Of a stretch of 64,000 nt of DNA, positions 44,426-52,875 are shown in pieces. Position numbers and translations under genes: made by a program. Origin of the DNA: Fimbriimonadaceae bacterium. GTDB taxonomy: Bacteria; Armatimonadota; Fimbriimonadia; Fimbriimonadales; Fimbriimonadaceae. The notes beneath the pieces are model-generated. The model was given only the letters and a program-made list of their open reading frames with translations, made no database searches and was not told the DNA's origin. The first letter of the stretch is position 1. Each line of letters starts with the position of its first letter. The stretch lies in contig CP075365.1 of NCBI GenBank assembly GCA_019454125.1, forward strand, positions 1,978,218-2,042,217, given 5' to 3'.

Positions 44426-46960
44426 TTAGTCGTCGTCCTGCTCGTTCAGCTGGACGTTTCGCCGCACGGGCGGACGCGGGGTCTTCGCCCCTTTGATCGC
44501 GCCCCAAAGAATGTCCTTCAGCTCGATGTCGGGCAACGACTCCTCCTGGAAGCGGCTGATGAGCCTGGCGCTGTCGGCCGACCGGTAGGCGTCCGGCTGG
44601 TTGATCTCACCGATGATCTCCTTCGCGGGCTTGATCGCGGTAAAAGTCTCCGCGTTGTCCGGGGTCTTGGCGAAGAAGCGGAACGGCTCGGCGATCGCCA
44701 CCAGCTGGTTCCAGGGCTTCATGCCGAGCAAGGCCGAGATGGAATGGAGCACCGAGTCGGTGTTGTAGAAGCGGGAGTCGTGGGTGCCTCGGGGCACGTA
44801 GGGGCTCACGACGAAGCAGATCGAGCGGTGGCAGTCGACGTGGTCGTAGCCAGCTTGCGCGTCGTCCTCGATCACGAAGATCGCGGTCTTCGTCCAGTAC
44901 GGGCTCTTCGAGACCGCCTCAACCAGCAATCCCACCGCATAGTCGTTGTCCGCGACCATGGCGCGGGGGCTGAAACCGCCCGCCCGGGTGCCGGCCGTAT
45001 GGTCGTTCCCCATCCGGACGAGGGAGAGGGCGGGCAACTTGCCGTTCTTGACGAACTCGTCGAACTCCGCTTTCCAGGCTTCAAACCGGGACTTGAACCC
45101 GCCGAACTCTTTGAGCTGGTTCTGGCTCGGGTTGGCATATTCGTGCCAGGCCGGGCTCTCGGCATAGGCGAGGTCGTACCGCCGGTAGTTCAGGTCCGTG
45201 TGCTCCAGCAGGGCCCTTTTCGTCGGCTTGTTGTCCTCGCTGACGGGCGTGCCTTGCGGAGTCACGGTCGCGTCTCCAAAGGCGGTGTACATGCCGTAGT
45301 TGCGGTACGTCTTCCCCGCCTTGGCGGCCGCGTCCCAGATGTAGCCGCCGTCCGGCTCGCTCACGTCGCGCAGCCCGAGCAGGTCGACCGCGGTGCCGTT
45401 GTTCTGGCCCTCGAAGTCGTACTCCCGGCCACGGCCCGCGTAGTTGTACCGGCTGTTCCGCTGGTTGTACTCGTTCGCCATGCCCGCCACAGACCAGCTC
45501 CAGCCGTCCGCGCTCACCTCCGCGCAGACGTAGAAGTTGTCGAGGAGGGCGAAGCGCTCGGCAAGGGCGTGCTGGTTCGGCGTCACCTCTTTCGGGAAGA
45601 GGCAGATCTCAGGGTCGCCGTTGCCCTTCTCGTAGTCGCCAAGCACCTGGTCGTACGTGCGGTTCTCCTTGACCACATAGATGCAGTGCTCGATGCCGGG
45701 GTTGTAAGTCTTGTAGAGCTCGGCGAAGCGGGCGAGTTCCGCGAAGCGGTTGTTCGCGACCACCTTCTCCGTCATCGCCGCAAGGGCCTTGCGGCTAGGG
45801 ACCGGCATCATGCTGACGGTGCCCTGCATCACGCGAAGCGGGTGCCGCTCGTTCGAGCTGTCCGGTACATTGTTGGGGTTCAGGGACTCTATGCCCTTGG
45901 CGCTCGCGACGAAGAGCCGGGCGCCGTCCGGCGAGACCGCGACCGACGTCGGGTACCAACCCGTCGGGATATAGCCCTCAAGCTCGCGCGTCGCCACTTC
46001 GATGACGGCCACCGCGTTGATGTCGGCGCAGGCGACGAAGAGCGTCTTCTCGTCCGGAGAAAGCGCCATGCCCAGGGGCGTGGTCCCCGGGAAGCCGCGC
46101 ACCGCGTCCGGCCGCACCAGGATGGTGGCCAAGACTCTGCTGCTTCGCGTGTCGATGATAGTCACCGTGTCCCCGCCGGAGTTCGCCACGAACAACCGCG
46201 TCTGGTCGCGGTTGAGCATCAAGTGGGTGGGTTCGGAGCCGGTTTTGATGTCGCGGACGACCCGGCCCTCCGTTAGGCTCACGACCTGGACGACCCCGTC
46301 GCGCTCGCTGGTGACATAGGCTTTACGGTCTCTCTGCGGCCCTTTAGTGAGGAGCTTGACGTCAAGCGGAAAGCCCGCCGTCGAGATCTGCGCCTCGCGC
46401 TGGCCCGTCTTCAGGTCCATCACGACCAGTTCGCCTTTGAAATCGGTGAAGGCGCTGGTGCCGTTGTGGACTACGAGCAGCTTGCCGCCCGTAGAATCCA
46501 GCGCGATGCCGGCCGCCTGGGCGCGGAGGGCGTCCTCCTTTGCCGGGGGCGCCGTGCGGATCGACCGGAGCGGCTTCGCGAGGCTTCCGTCCGGCATCGC
46601 CTTGCACTCGGTGACGGAGTCCATGGAGCCGTTCGCCGCGTAGACGAGGCGGCCATCCCCGCTGAGCGGCCCCCAGGCGATGCCGAAGTAAAGGCTCTGC
46701 CTCTCGTCATCGGTGCGGCCGTTGAAGTCCTGCTGGCCGACGATCTCGCCCGTCTTCGTATCGATCACGCTCAGGAACTCGCGGTGCCCCGCCGTGGTGA
46801 CGAGAAGGCTGCGCCCGTCCGGCGAGAGCGCCATGTTGCAGGGGAAATAGCCCGGGTCTACGTGCTTGCCGATCGGCGAGATGACCTGGCCGGTCGAGAT
46901 CGGCTGGGCGTCTTGCCGGTCCTGCACGAGGACAGAGGCAAGGACGAGCGAAGTTATCAC
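44426..46960 (-). CDS. Secreted YVTN beta-propeller / phosphoesterase fusion
   Basis: An 844-residue exported protein. From the GTG at 46960 a short signal sequence (MITSLVLASVLVQ) leads into a seven-bladed YVTN-type beta-propeller (about 30-400) with repeats such as RLFVANSGGDTVTIIDTRSSR and MALSPDEKTLFVACAD. Residues 430-844 are a phosphoesterase domain of the phospholipase C/acid phosphatase family, with IYVVKENRTYDQVLGDY, SADGWSW, HDSRFYNTDSVLHSI and FVIEDDAQAGYDHVDCHRS carrying the metal ligands. Such fusions are common in soil bacteria. CAAACT lies 6 nt before the GTG. Substrate unknown, possibly phospholipid. Confidence 0.85.
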   Translation of the reverse strand: MITSLVLASVLVQDRQDAQPISTGQVISPIGKHVDPGYFPCNMALSPDGRSLLVTTAGHREFLSVIDTKTGEIVGQQDFNGRTDDERQSLYFGIAWGPLSGDGRLVYAANGSMDSVTECKAMPDGSLAKPLRSIRTAPPAKEDALRAQAAGIALDSTGGKLLVVHNGTSAFTDFKGELVVMDLKTGQREAQISTAGFPLDVKLLTKGPQRDRKAYVTSERDGVVQVVSLTEGRVVRDIKTGSEPTHLMLNRDQTRLFVANSGGDTVTIIDTRSSRVLATILVRPDAVRGFPGTTPLGMALSPDEKTLFVACADINAVAVIEVATRELEGYIPTGWYPTSVAVSPDGARLFVASAKGIESLNPNNVPDSSNERHPLRVMQGTVSMMPVPSRKALAAMTEKVVANNRFAELARFAELYKTYNPGIEHCIYVVKENRTYDQVLGDYEKGNGDPEICLFPKEVTPNQHALAERFALLDNFYVCAEVSADGWSWSVAGMANEYNQRNSRYNYAGRGREYDFEGQNNGTAVDLLGLRDVSEPDGGYIWDAAAKAGKTYRNYGMYTAFGDATVTPQGTPVSEDNKPTKRALLEHTDLNYRRYDLAYAESPAWHEYANPSQNQLKEFGGFKSRFEAWKAEFDEFVKNGKLPALSLVRMGNDHTAGTRAGGFSPRAMVADNDYAVGLLVEAVSKSPYWTKTAIFVIEDDAQAGYDHVDCHRSICFVVSPYVPRGTHDSRFYNTDSVLHSISALLGMKPWNQLVAIAEPFRFFAKTPDNAETFTAIKPAKEIIGEINQPDAYRSADSARLISRFQEESLPDIELKDILWGAIKGAKTPRPPVRRNVQLNEQDDD

Positions 46961-47102
46961 CGCTCCAGTTTGCCCAGATGGCCCGCGGCCCGGCTTGGCC
47001 AACGGCGCTTCTTGGAGCGGTCTCTTAACCTAGGACGCAAACCTCGCAAATATGCGGATGGTGCCCCTCCCCGGATTTCAGGGAGGCGTGCTCGGGAGCC
47101 GG

Positions 47103-49796
47103 TTACTTGTCGAGCGTGACCTTTACGCGCTCGCGGATCGCGGCCTGCGCGGCCGAGAGCCGCGCGATCGGCACGCGGAAGGGCGAGCACGAGACGTAGT
47201 CCAGCCCGATTTCGTGGCAGAAGTAGATGGACTCGGGATCCCCGCCGTGCTCGCCACAGATGCCGCATTTCAGCCCGTCGCGCGCCCCGCGGCCCTCCTC
47301 GACCGACATCCGCATCAGGCGTCCTACACCCGTGCGGTCGATCGACTCGAACGGGTTCGTCGGCAAGATCTTGTCCTCGACGTACTTCTGGAGGAACTTG
47401 CCTTCGGCGTCGTCCCGGCTATAGCCGAACGTCATCTGGGTGAGGTCGTTCGTGCCGAAGCTGAAGAACTGGGCGAACTCGGCGATCTCGGCGGAAGTCA
47501 GCGCCGCGCGCGGGATTTCGATCATCGTACCGAAGAGGTACGGCACCTGGACGCCGGTCTCCAGCATCACCTCCTTGGCCACGCGCTCCAGCTGCACCTG
47601 GACGACCCGGAGCTCGTTCACATGCCCGACGAGCGGGATCATGATCTCTGGTTGGACGTCCACGCCCTGCGCCTTCAGCTTGCAGGCCGCGCCCATGATC
47701 GCGCGGGTCTGCATCTCGACGATCCCCGGGAAGACGACGGAAAGGCGGACGCCGCGCAGGCCCATCATCGGGTTGGCCTCGCGCATGCTCTCGACCGCTT
47801 CCAACATGGTCTCCTTCTCCGCCAGAATCCCCTTGAGCCCTTGGCCTCCCGTCAAATTCGCGGCGATGCGGAGCTCGGTGGCTTCGCGGAGCAGCTCGTC
47901 GTGCGAGGGCAGGAACTCGTGCAGCGGCGGGTCGATCAGGCGGATCGTCACCGGCTTGCCCGCCATGACCCGGAAGATGCCCTCGAAGTCGGCTTGCTGG
48001 ACCGCGAGGAGTTTCGCAAGCGCAGCCTCGCGAACGTGCTCGTTCTTGGCAAGGATCATGTCGCGGACGATCGGCAGCCGGTCTGGCTCAAAGAACATGT
48101 GCTCTGTGCGGCAGAGTCCGATGCCTTCCGCGCCAAAGTCGATCGCCTGCTGGCTATCGCGCGGGTTGTCCGCGTTCGTCCTGACGCGCAGGCGCCGGAA
48201 CTCGTCGCACCAGCCCATAAGTATCCCGAAGTGGCCACTCACGTCCGGCGGGATAAGTGCAAGTTCCAGGTTATAAATCTTACCGGTTGAGCCGTCTATC
48301 GTGACCAAGTCGCCTTCGTTCACGACCACGTCGCCCACCGTCATCCGTGCGTTGTGCTCATCGACTGTGATCGCCTCACAACCCGCCACGCACGGGATTC
48401 CGAAACCGCGCGCGACGACCGCCGCGTGCGAGGTCTTCCCGCCACGTGCCGTGAGGATGCCCTGCGCGGCAAGCATTCCGTGGACGTCGTCGGGGTTTGT
48501 CTCGTCGCGAATGAGCACGACCTTTTGGCCCTGGCCCCCAAGACGCTCGGCCGAGTCCGCGTTAAAGACGGCCTTGCCGACCGCCGCACCTGGCGAAGCG
48601 GCCAAGCCCTGGGCGACCGGCTTGATCCCACGGTCCGTAACATAGACCTCGTCGATGCGCGGGTGCAAAAGTTGGTCCAGGTGCGAGGCGGTGACGCGCT
48701 GGATCGCGGTCTCCTTATCGATCAAGCCCTGTTCGACCATCTCGACGGCCATGCGCACGCCCGCTGGGCCGGTCCGCTTGCCCGCGCGACACTGGAGCAT
48801 GAAGAGCCGACCCTTTTCGATCGTGAACTCCAGGTCCATCATGTCCTTGTAATGGCCCTCGAGCCGGTGGCATATCGCGACGAACTCGTCGTAAACGGCG
48901 CGGTTCTGCTCGGCCAGCTCGCTGATCGGCACCGGAGTGCGCGTCCCTGCGACCACGTCTTCACCTTGGGCGTTCATCAGGTATTCGCCGTAGAGCAAGT
49001 TCTCGCCGGTCGAGGGGTCTCGGGTGAAGGCGACGCCCGTGCCGCAGTCTTCGCCCAGGTTGCCGAAGACCATCGCTTGGACGTTCACGGCGGTGCCGAT
49101 CTCGTCCGGAATCTTCTCGGTGCGGCGATAGACGATGGCGCGGTCGTTGTTCCAGCTGCGGAAGACGGCCTCGATCGCCATCTCAAGCTGCTGCCAGGGG
49201 TCGCCGGGGAAACCGTGCCCCGTCTCCTTCAGGACGAGCGCGAGGAAATCGGTACAGAGGTGCTTCAGATCCTCGGCCGAAAGGTCGGTGTCGAGCTTGG
49301 CGCCCTTCTGCTTCTTCATGTCGTGGAGCAGGGCCTCGAACTTCGCCTTCGGGACGTCCAACACGACGTCGCTGAACATCGCGATGAAGCGGCGGTTAGC
49401 GTCGTAGGCGAAACGCTCGTCCCCGCTCTGTCGCACAACACCCGCGAGGGTCTCTTGGTTCAAGCCCAGGTTGAGGATCGTGTCCATCATTCCGGGCATC
49501 GAGAACTTGGCGCCCGAGCGGACCGAAAGGAGAAGCGGGTTTGACGCGTCGCCGAACTTCTTGCCGAGGTCGTGCTCGATCGAGGCGACCGCGGCGCGCA
49601 CGTCGTCCATCAGCCCGGCCGGCAGCCGGCGGTCGTTCGCGTAGTACTCGTTGCAGACCGCCGTGGTGATCGTCAGTCCGGGAGGTACCGGCAAGCCGAT
49701 ATTGCTCATCTCGGAAAGGTTCGCCCCCTTTCCACCCAACAGATCCCGCATGGTGGCGTTCCCTTCCCGGAACAAGTAAACGCGTTTTTCGCTCAT
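47103..49796 (-). CDS. ppdK: Pyruvate, phosphate dikinase
   Basis: PPDK interconverts pyruvate, ATP and phosphate with PEP, AMP and PPi, linking glycolysis and gluconeogenesis. The 897-residue protein has the ATP-grasp start DLLGGKGANLSEMSNIGLPVPPG (in parts), SVRSGAKFSMPGMMDTILNLG, the phosphohistidine loop ARGGKTSHAAVVARGFGIPC, GIGLCRTEHMFF, and the catalytic cysteine in KCGICGEHGGDPES. All domains are present at family length. TAGACT lies about 50 nt upstream and AAGGA precedes the ATG by about 12 nt, so this gene has a real leader. A CCTCCC/GGGAGG hairpin (47066-47086) follows the stop. Confidence 0.96.
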   Translation of the reverse strand: MSEKRVYLFREGNATMRDLLGGKGANLSEMSNIGLPVPPGLTITTAVCNEYYANDRRLPAGLMDDVRAAVASIEHDLGKKFGDASNPLLLSVRSGAKFSMPGMMDTILNLGLNQETLAGVVRQSGDERFAYDANRRFIAMFSDVVLDVPKAKFEALLHDMKKQKGAKLDTDLSAEDLKHLCTDFLALVLKETGHGFPGDPWQQLEMAIEAVFRSWNNDRAIVYRRTEKIPDEIGTAVNVQAMVFGNLGEDCGTGVAFTRDPSTGENLLYGEYLMNAQGEDVVAGTRTPVPISELAEQNRAVYDEFVAICHRLEGHYKDMMDLEFTIEKGRLFMLQCRAGKRTGPAGVRMAVEMVEQGLIDKETAIQRVTASHLDQLLHPRIDEVYVTDRGIKPVAQGLAASPGAAVGKAVFNADSAERLGGQGQKVVLIRDETNPDDVHGMLAAQGILTARGGKTSHAAVVARGFGIPCVAGCEAITVDEHNARMTVGDVVVNEGDLVTIDGSTGKIYNLELALIPPDVSGHFGILMGWCDEFRRLRVRTNADNPRDSQQAIDFGAEGIGLCRTEHMFFEPDRLPIVRDMILAKNEHVREAALAKLLAVQQADFEGIFRVMAGKPVTIRLIDPPLHEFLPSHDELLREATELRIAANLTGGQGLKGILAEKETMLEAVESMREANPMMGLRGVRLSVVFPGIVEMQTRAIMGAACKLKAQGVDVQPEIMIPLVGHVNELRVVQVQLERVAKEVMLETGVQVPYLFGTMIEIPRAALTSAEIAEFAQFFSFGTNDLTQMTFGYSRDDAEGKFLQKYVEDKILPTNPFESIDRTGVGRLMRMSVEEGRGARDGLKCGICGEHGGDPESIYFCHEIGLDYVSCSPFRVPIARLSAAQAAIRERVKVTLDK

Positions 49797-50035
49797 CTCT
49801 TAATTCGTCCTTGGCGACGGGCCGCGCGCCGTTGCGTGGCTGTGCTTGGTGACAGTCTATCTCCGGTTCTTTTGCCCCCTTAGGGCGGTGCTATACCGTG
49901 CCGGGGTTATTCCGTGGCGCCCTGTAACTCCCCATCGACTGTCCTCCCGTACCACCCTGTCCGCTTGCGGCCTATGGATCGGCCATGCGGCCGGCTCTGG
50001 CCATGGAGCAAGGTGCGCGGGTACAAATGGGCGCG

Positions 50036-50755
50036 ATGACATCGAAGCTTCTTACCGAGTTCATCGGAACCCTTGGCCTCGTCTTCACCATCTGCCTGGC
50101 GGTCGCGGCGACCCAGCCTCCCGCGAGTTTCGAAGGCGTCGGCGTGCCGACCGACGTCCAGTCCAAGATGATGCTCGCCGCTGCCGCGCAACCCAGCGCG
50201 ATCATCGCAATCGGCTTCGTCCTCATGACCCTGGTCTACATGGGGGCGCCCGCCAGTGGCGCGCACTTTAACCCGGCCATCACGACCGCCTTGGCCATCA
50301 GCGGCAAGATGCCGAAGGGCGAGGCCCTTCCCTACATTCTCTCGCAGCTCGTCGGCGGGACGGCGGGCGCCTATCTCGGCATGGCTGTCACAGGCCACAC
50401 CACGCCCATCGCCCCTGGAGCGGGGGTCCAAACCCTTCCGGCCCTGCTTGTCGAGGTCATTTTCACGTTCATCTTGGTGCTTGTCGTGTTCAACGTCGCC
50501 GTGAACCCGAAGGCCCAGGGCAACAGCTACTTTGGGCTCGCGATCGGAGCGGTCATCGTGGCGGGCGCCTATGCGGGCGGGGGCATCTCGGGCGGCGCCT
50601 TCAACCCGGCGGTCGGCACCGGTCTCACCATTGCCCACGCGCTGAGCGGTGGCGGTGGGTGGGAGAACCTGTGGCTCTACCTGGTCGGCCCGTTGTTGGG
50701 CGGCACTCTCGCGATGCTCGTCTATAAGGTTCAGGAGGGCGCCCAGACGGCCTGA
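50036..50755 (+). CDS. Aquaporin / MIP family channel
   Basis: A 239-residue channel with six spans and both NPA boxes: SGAHFNPAITTAL and SGGAFNPAVGTGL. The residue after the second NPA box and the small side chains in the selectivity region (AGGGISGG) do not settle water versus glycerol transport. I use the ATG at 50036, MTSKLLTEF, because it gives the usual MIP N-terminus. An upstream ATG at 49985 would add 17 polar residues. TACAAA lies 8 nt before the chosen ATG. The 239-nt gap to ppdK holds promoter-like AT patches (TATACC, TAGACT) but no gene. Confidence 0.93.
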   Translation: MTSKLLTEFIGTLGLVFTICLAVAATQPPASFEGVGVPTDVQSKMMLAAAAQPSAIIAIGFVLMTLVYMGAPASGAHFNPAITTALAISGKMPKGEALPYILSQLVGGTAGAYLGMAVTGHTTPIAPGAGVQTLPALLVEVIFTFILVLVVFNVAVNPKAQGNSYFGLAIGAVIVAGAYAGGGISGGAFNPAVGTGLTIAHALSGGGGWENLWLYLVGPLLGGTLAMLVYKVQEGAQTA

Positions 50756-50773
50756 CGAGTATCCTTTCCGACG

Positions 50774-51250
50774 ATGACCCCTCAAGACGTTAAGGCCCAC
50801 ATTCGCGAGCGCATTTCCGACGCCGCGAACCTCTACCTGAAAGATCTGCAGGCGATGGACGAAGCCCAGCTCGGCACCAGCTTCGCCGGTTCCGCGCGGC
50901 AAGCCTACGACTTCACGTATGAGACGGCCGTCGTGAACAAGCGGATCGCGGCGCGGTTGCGCGGCGAGGACCCCGGCCCGTGGCCGTTCGAGGAAGGCTG
51001 GGCCGTCGCGCCGGGCGGGGCCCGCACCAAGGACGGGTGCATCGCCGAGTTCCGCGCGGGGGCCGACGCAGTCCTCGCCGCATGGGACGCGCTGCCGGAG
51101 GGCAACCTCCACGCCAGCATCGAGACCCCCGGCGGGAACAACACCATGGTCGCAATGGCCAGCCTCAGCGCGACCCACATGATGTATCACGACGCTCAGC
51201 TGAATTACATCCAGTCTCTGCACGGAGATCTTGCGGTGCACTGGGAGTAA
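50774..51250 (+). CDS. DinB-like four-helix-bundle protein
   Basis: A 158-residue DinB-superfamily protein of the metal-binding four-helix type related to bacillithiol/mycothiol S-transferases. It has THMMYHDAQLNYIQSLHGD near the C-terminus, with the His ligands, and FTYETAVVNKRIAARLRG near the first helices. A third His ligand is expected in the N-terminal half but is not obvious, so catalysis is uncertain. TATCCT lies 8 nt before the ATG and only 18 nt separate it from aquaporin, so it may have its own leaderless promoter or share the aquaporin transcript. Confidence 0.75.
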   Translation: MTPQDVKAHIRERISDAANLYLKDLQAMDEAQLGTSFAGSARQAYDFTYETAVVNKRIAARLRGEDPGPWPFEEGWAVAPGGARTKDGCIAEFRAGADAVLAAWDALPEGNLHASIETPGGNNTMVAMASLSATHMMYHDAQLNYIQSLHGDLAVHWE

Positions 51251-51277
51251 GAGGCCCAAAACCGCGAAATTTCGTCG

Positions 51278-51283
51278 TAGAAT
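51278..51283 (+). promoter_or_regulatory. -10 element TAGAAT 6 nt before GTG
   Basis: TAGAAT is followed by CGTAAC and then the GTG start at 51290, with no purine-rich ribosome-binding site between. This predicts a leaderless mRNA and supports the GTG start. Confidence 0.5.
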
Positions 51284-51289
51284 CGTAAC

Positions 51290-52261
51290 GTGGAGTTGGA
51301 GACCGTCGGCTCGCTCGCCGGACCTGCCGTCAGACCGGCGGCGTCCTGGCGCGTCTCCCAAGACGTGGTGGACGGGGCGCGGGCCAGCCTCTCCGACACC
51401 CTCTGGTTCCGGGCATTCGCGTGGTTCTTCTTTGCCTGCGGCTATGTCTATTACTTCCTGATCGCGCGCAGCTACCTGGGGCCGGAAGCCAACCTCATGG
51501 CGCACCTTAAGGCGATCGGGATGATCTCGGTCTCCCAACTGGTGCTCTGCCATCTCTACCGCCGCCTGCTAAACCGGGTGGAGATCGGGCCCGGCCTGCG
51601 CCGCCTGAGCACCAAGGTCCCCAGCGACAAGGCGTGTCCCGTCGCGGTCGAGATCCGCCAGGACGGCGCGATCACCGGCTACGACGAGGGGTACATGTGG
51701 CTGGAGGACGGCACCCTCTTCTTCAAGGGACTCCAAACGGTCTTCCGACTGAACCGAGAGGACGTGCCCCCGATCGGGCTCTGGCCAAAGGCGCTGCGCC
51801 CCGTTTCCGTCAACAAGATGAAGGACGTCATTCCGGTGCCGATGGTGGATCGCGATGTCAAGGTGTGGCTCAAGCTGATCGATCCGTTCGAAGACTACAC
51901 AGCTCGCCGCCGGGCCACCGCCTTCCGGGCATCGCTTCTGGAATGGTTCGAGGAGCGCCCCAAGGGATGGCTCGAATCCATGCTGCCGCCGCTCGAACTC
52001 CACCCGTCCCTGGCCGCCGCCGAGAACCGGCGTCGCGAGGGCCAGGTCGGCGCCTTCCTGCTCGCGGGGCTCGATCTGGGACTCGTCTTTGGGACGCCGT
52101 GGCCCGCGAACATGGATGGCCTGGTGCCGATCGGCGAGGTCCTCACAATCGCCACAGGGCTCCTGCTCTTTGGGATCGCGCTACGGCTCGCCTGGGACGA
52201 ATGGAGCACGGCCGCGACCCGGCGCTCCCTCGAGACGGCGAAGGCCTTCACCGTCCAATGA
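51290..52261 (+). CDS. Polytopic membrane protein (unrecognised)
   Basis: A 323-residue protein with four likely membrane spans: residues about 38-62 (LWFRAFAWFFFACGYVYYFLI), 72-92, 247-265 (GQVGAFLLAGLDLGLVFG) and 272-293. A soluble domain of about 140 residues lies between the two pairs (HLYRRLLNRVEIGPGLRR to ESMLPP), with basic patches and Trp/Pro-rich segments. No known family is recognised. It precedes an ECF sigma factor by 88 nt on the same strand but is not obviously its partner. Confidence 0.65.
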   Translation: MELETVGSLAGPAVRPAASWRVSQDVVDGARASLSDTLWFRAFAWFFFACGYVYYFLIARSYLGPEANLMAHLKAIGMISVSQLVLCHLYRRLLNRVEIGPGLRRLSTKVPSDKACPVAVEIRQDGAITGYDEGYMWLEDGTLFFKGLQTVFRLNREDVPPIGLWPKALRPVSVNKMKDVIPVPMVDRDVKVWLKLIDPFEDYTARRRATAFRASLLEWFEERPKGWLESMLPPLELHPSLAAAENRRREGQVGAFLLAGLDLGLVFGTPWPANMDGLVPIGEVLTIATGLLLFGIALRLAWDEWSTAATRRSLETAKAFTVQ

Positions 52262-52349
52262 AGCTCATGGCCTGGGCCTAACGTCCGATTCTGCGGAGGG
52301 GCTTTGAACGGGGGGCGCGGGCGGCGACACCCACTCCCGAGCGCCGTAC

Positions 52350-52850
52350 ATGGACGGTCGAATCGAGCAAGCGAAGCGCGGGGACGCGGACGCCTTGGCC
52401 TTCCTTATCCGGGAGCATTACGCCAGGGTCTACCGTTTCTGTGCCCGCCGGCTCGGCGACGACCTCGCCCAAGACGCCGCCCAGGAAACATTCGTCACGA
52501 TGCAACGCGGCCTGCGGAGATTCAAAGGGGACTCGGACTTCGGCACATGGCTGTTGGGAATCGCCCGGAACCATTGCCGCAACCTGGCCCGTAAGCGCGG
52601 ACGTGACCCTTTGCCGCTGGAACCCTGGTTCGAAGCCCCGACCCAGGACGGGGCCGGCCCGGTCGAGCGCGAGGCCTTGCGCCAAGCGCTCGCCAGCCTG
52701 AGCGAGGACCACCGGGAGGTCGTGCTCTTGCACGAGGTGGAGGGCCTGCGCTATGCGGAGATCGCCGCTTTGCTCCAGGTCCCGGAAGGGACGGTGAAAA
52801 GCCGCCTCCACCACGCGTTCCTCTGCCTCAGGAGGCACCTGTGCGACTAA
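52350..52850 (+). CDS. ECF sigma-70 family RNA polymerase sigma factor
   Basis: A 166-residue extracytoplasmic-function sigma factor. Region 2 contains AFLIREHYARVYRFCARRL, DLAQDAAQETFVTMQRGLRRF and FGTWLLGIARNHCRNLARK; region 4 contains LPEDHREVVLLHEVEGLRYAEIAALL and VPEGTVKSRLHHAFLCLRRHL (shown in parts). The next gene, 25 nt downstream with a GGAG ribosome-binding site, encodes a membrane protein with an anti-sigma-like N-terminus, so the pair is a candidate stress-response switch. The inducing signal is unknown. Confidence 0.92.
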   Translation: MDGRIEQAKRGDADALAFLIREHYARVYRFCARRLGDDLAQDAAQETFVTMQRGLRRFKGDSDFGTWLLGIARNHCRNLARKRGRDPLPLEPWFEAPTQDGAGPVEREALRQALASLSEDHREVVLLHEVEGLRYAEIAALLQVPEGTVKSRLHHAFLCLRRHLCD

Positions 52851-52875
52851 GTCGCTGCATGGGAGGGTTGGGGAG

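Noticed and set aside
44174-46276. 700-codon open frame on the plus strand opposite the phosphoesterase gene.
   Set aside because: Arg/His/Val-rich antisense artefact of high GC3; the minus-strand frame has beta-propeller and phosphoesterase motifs.
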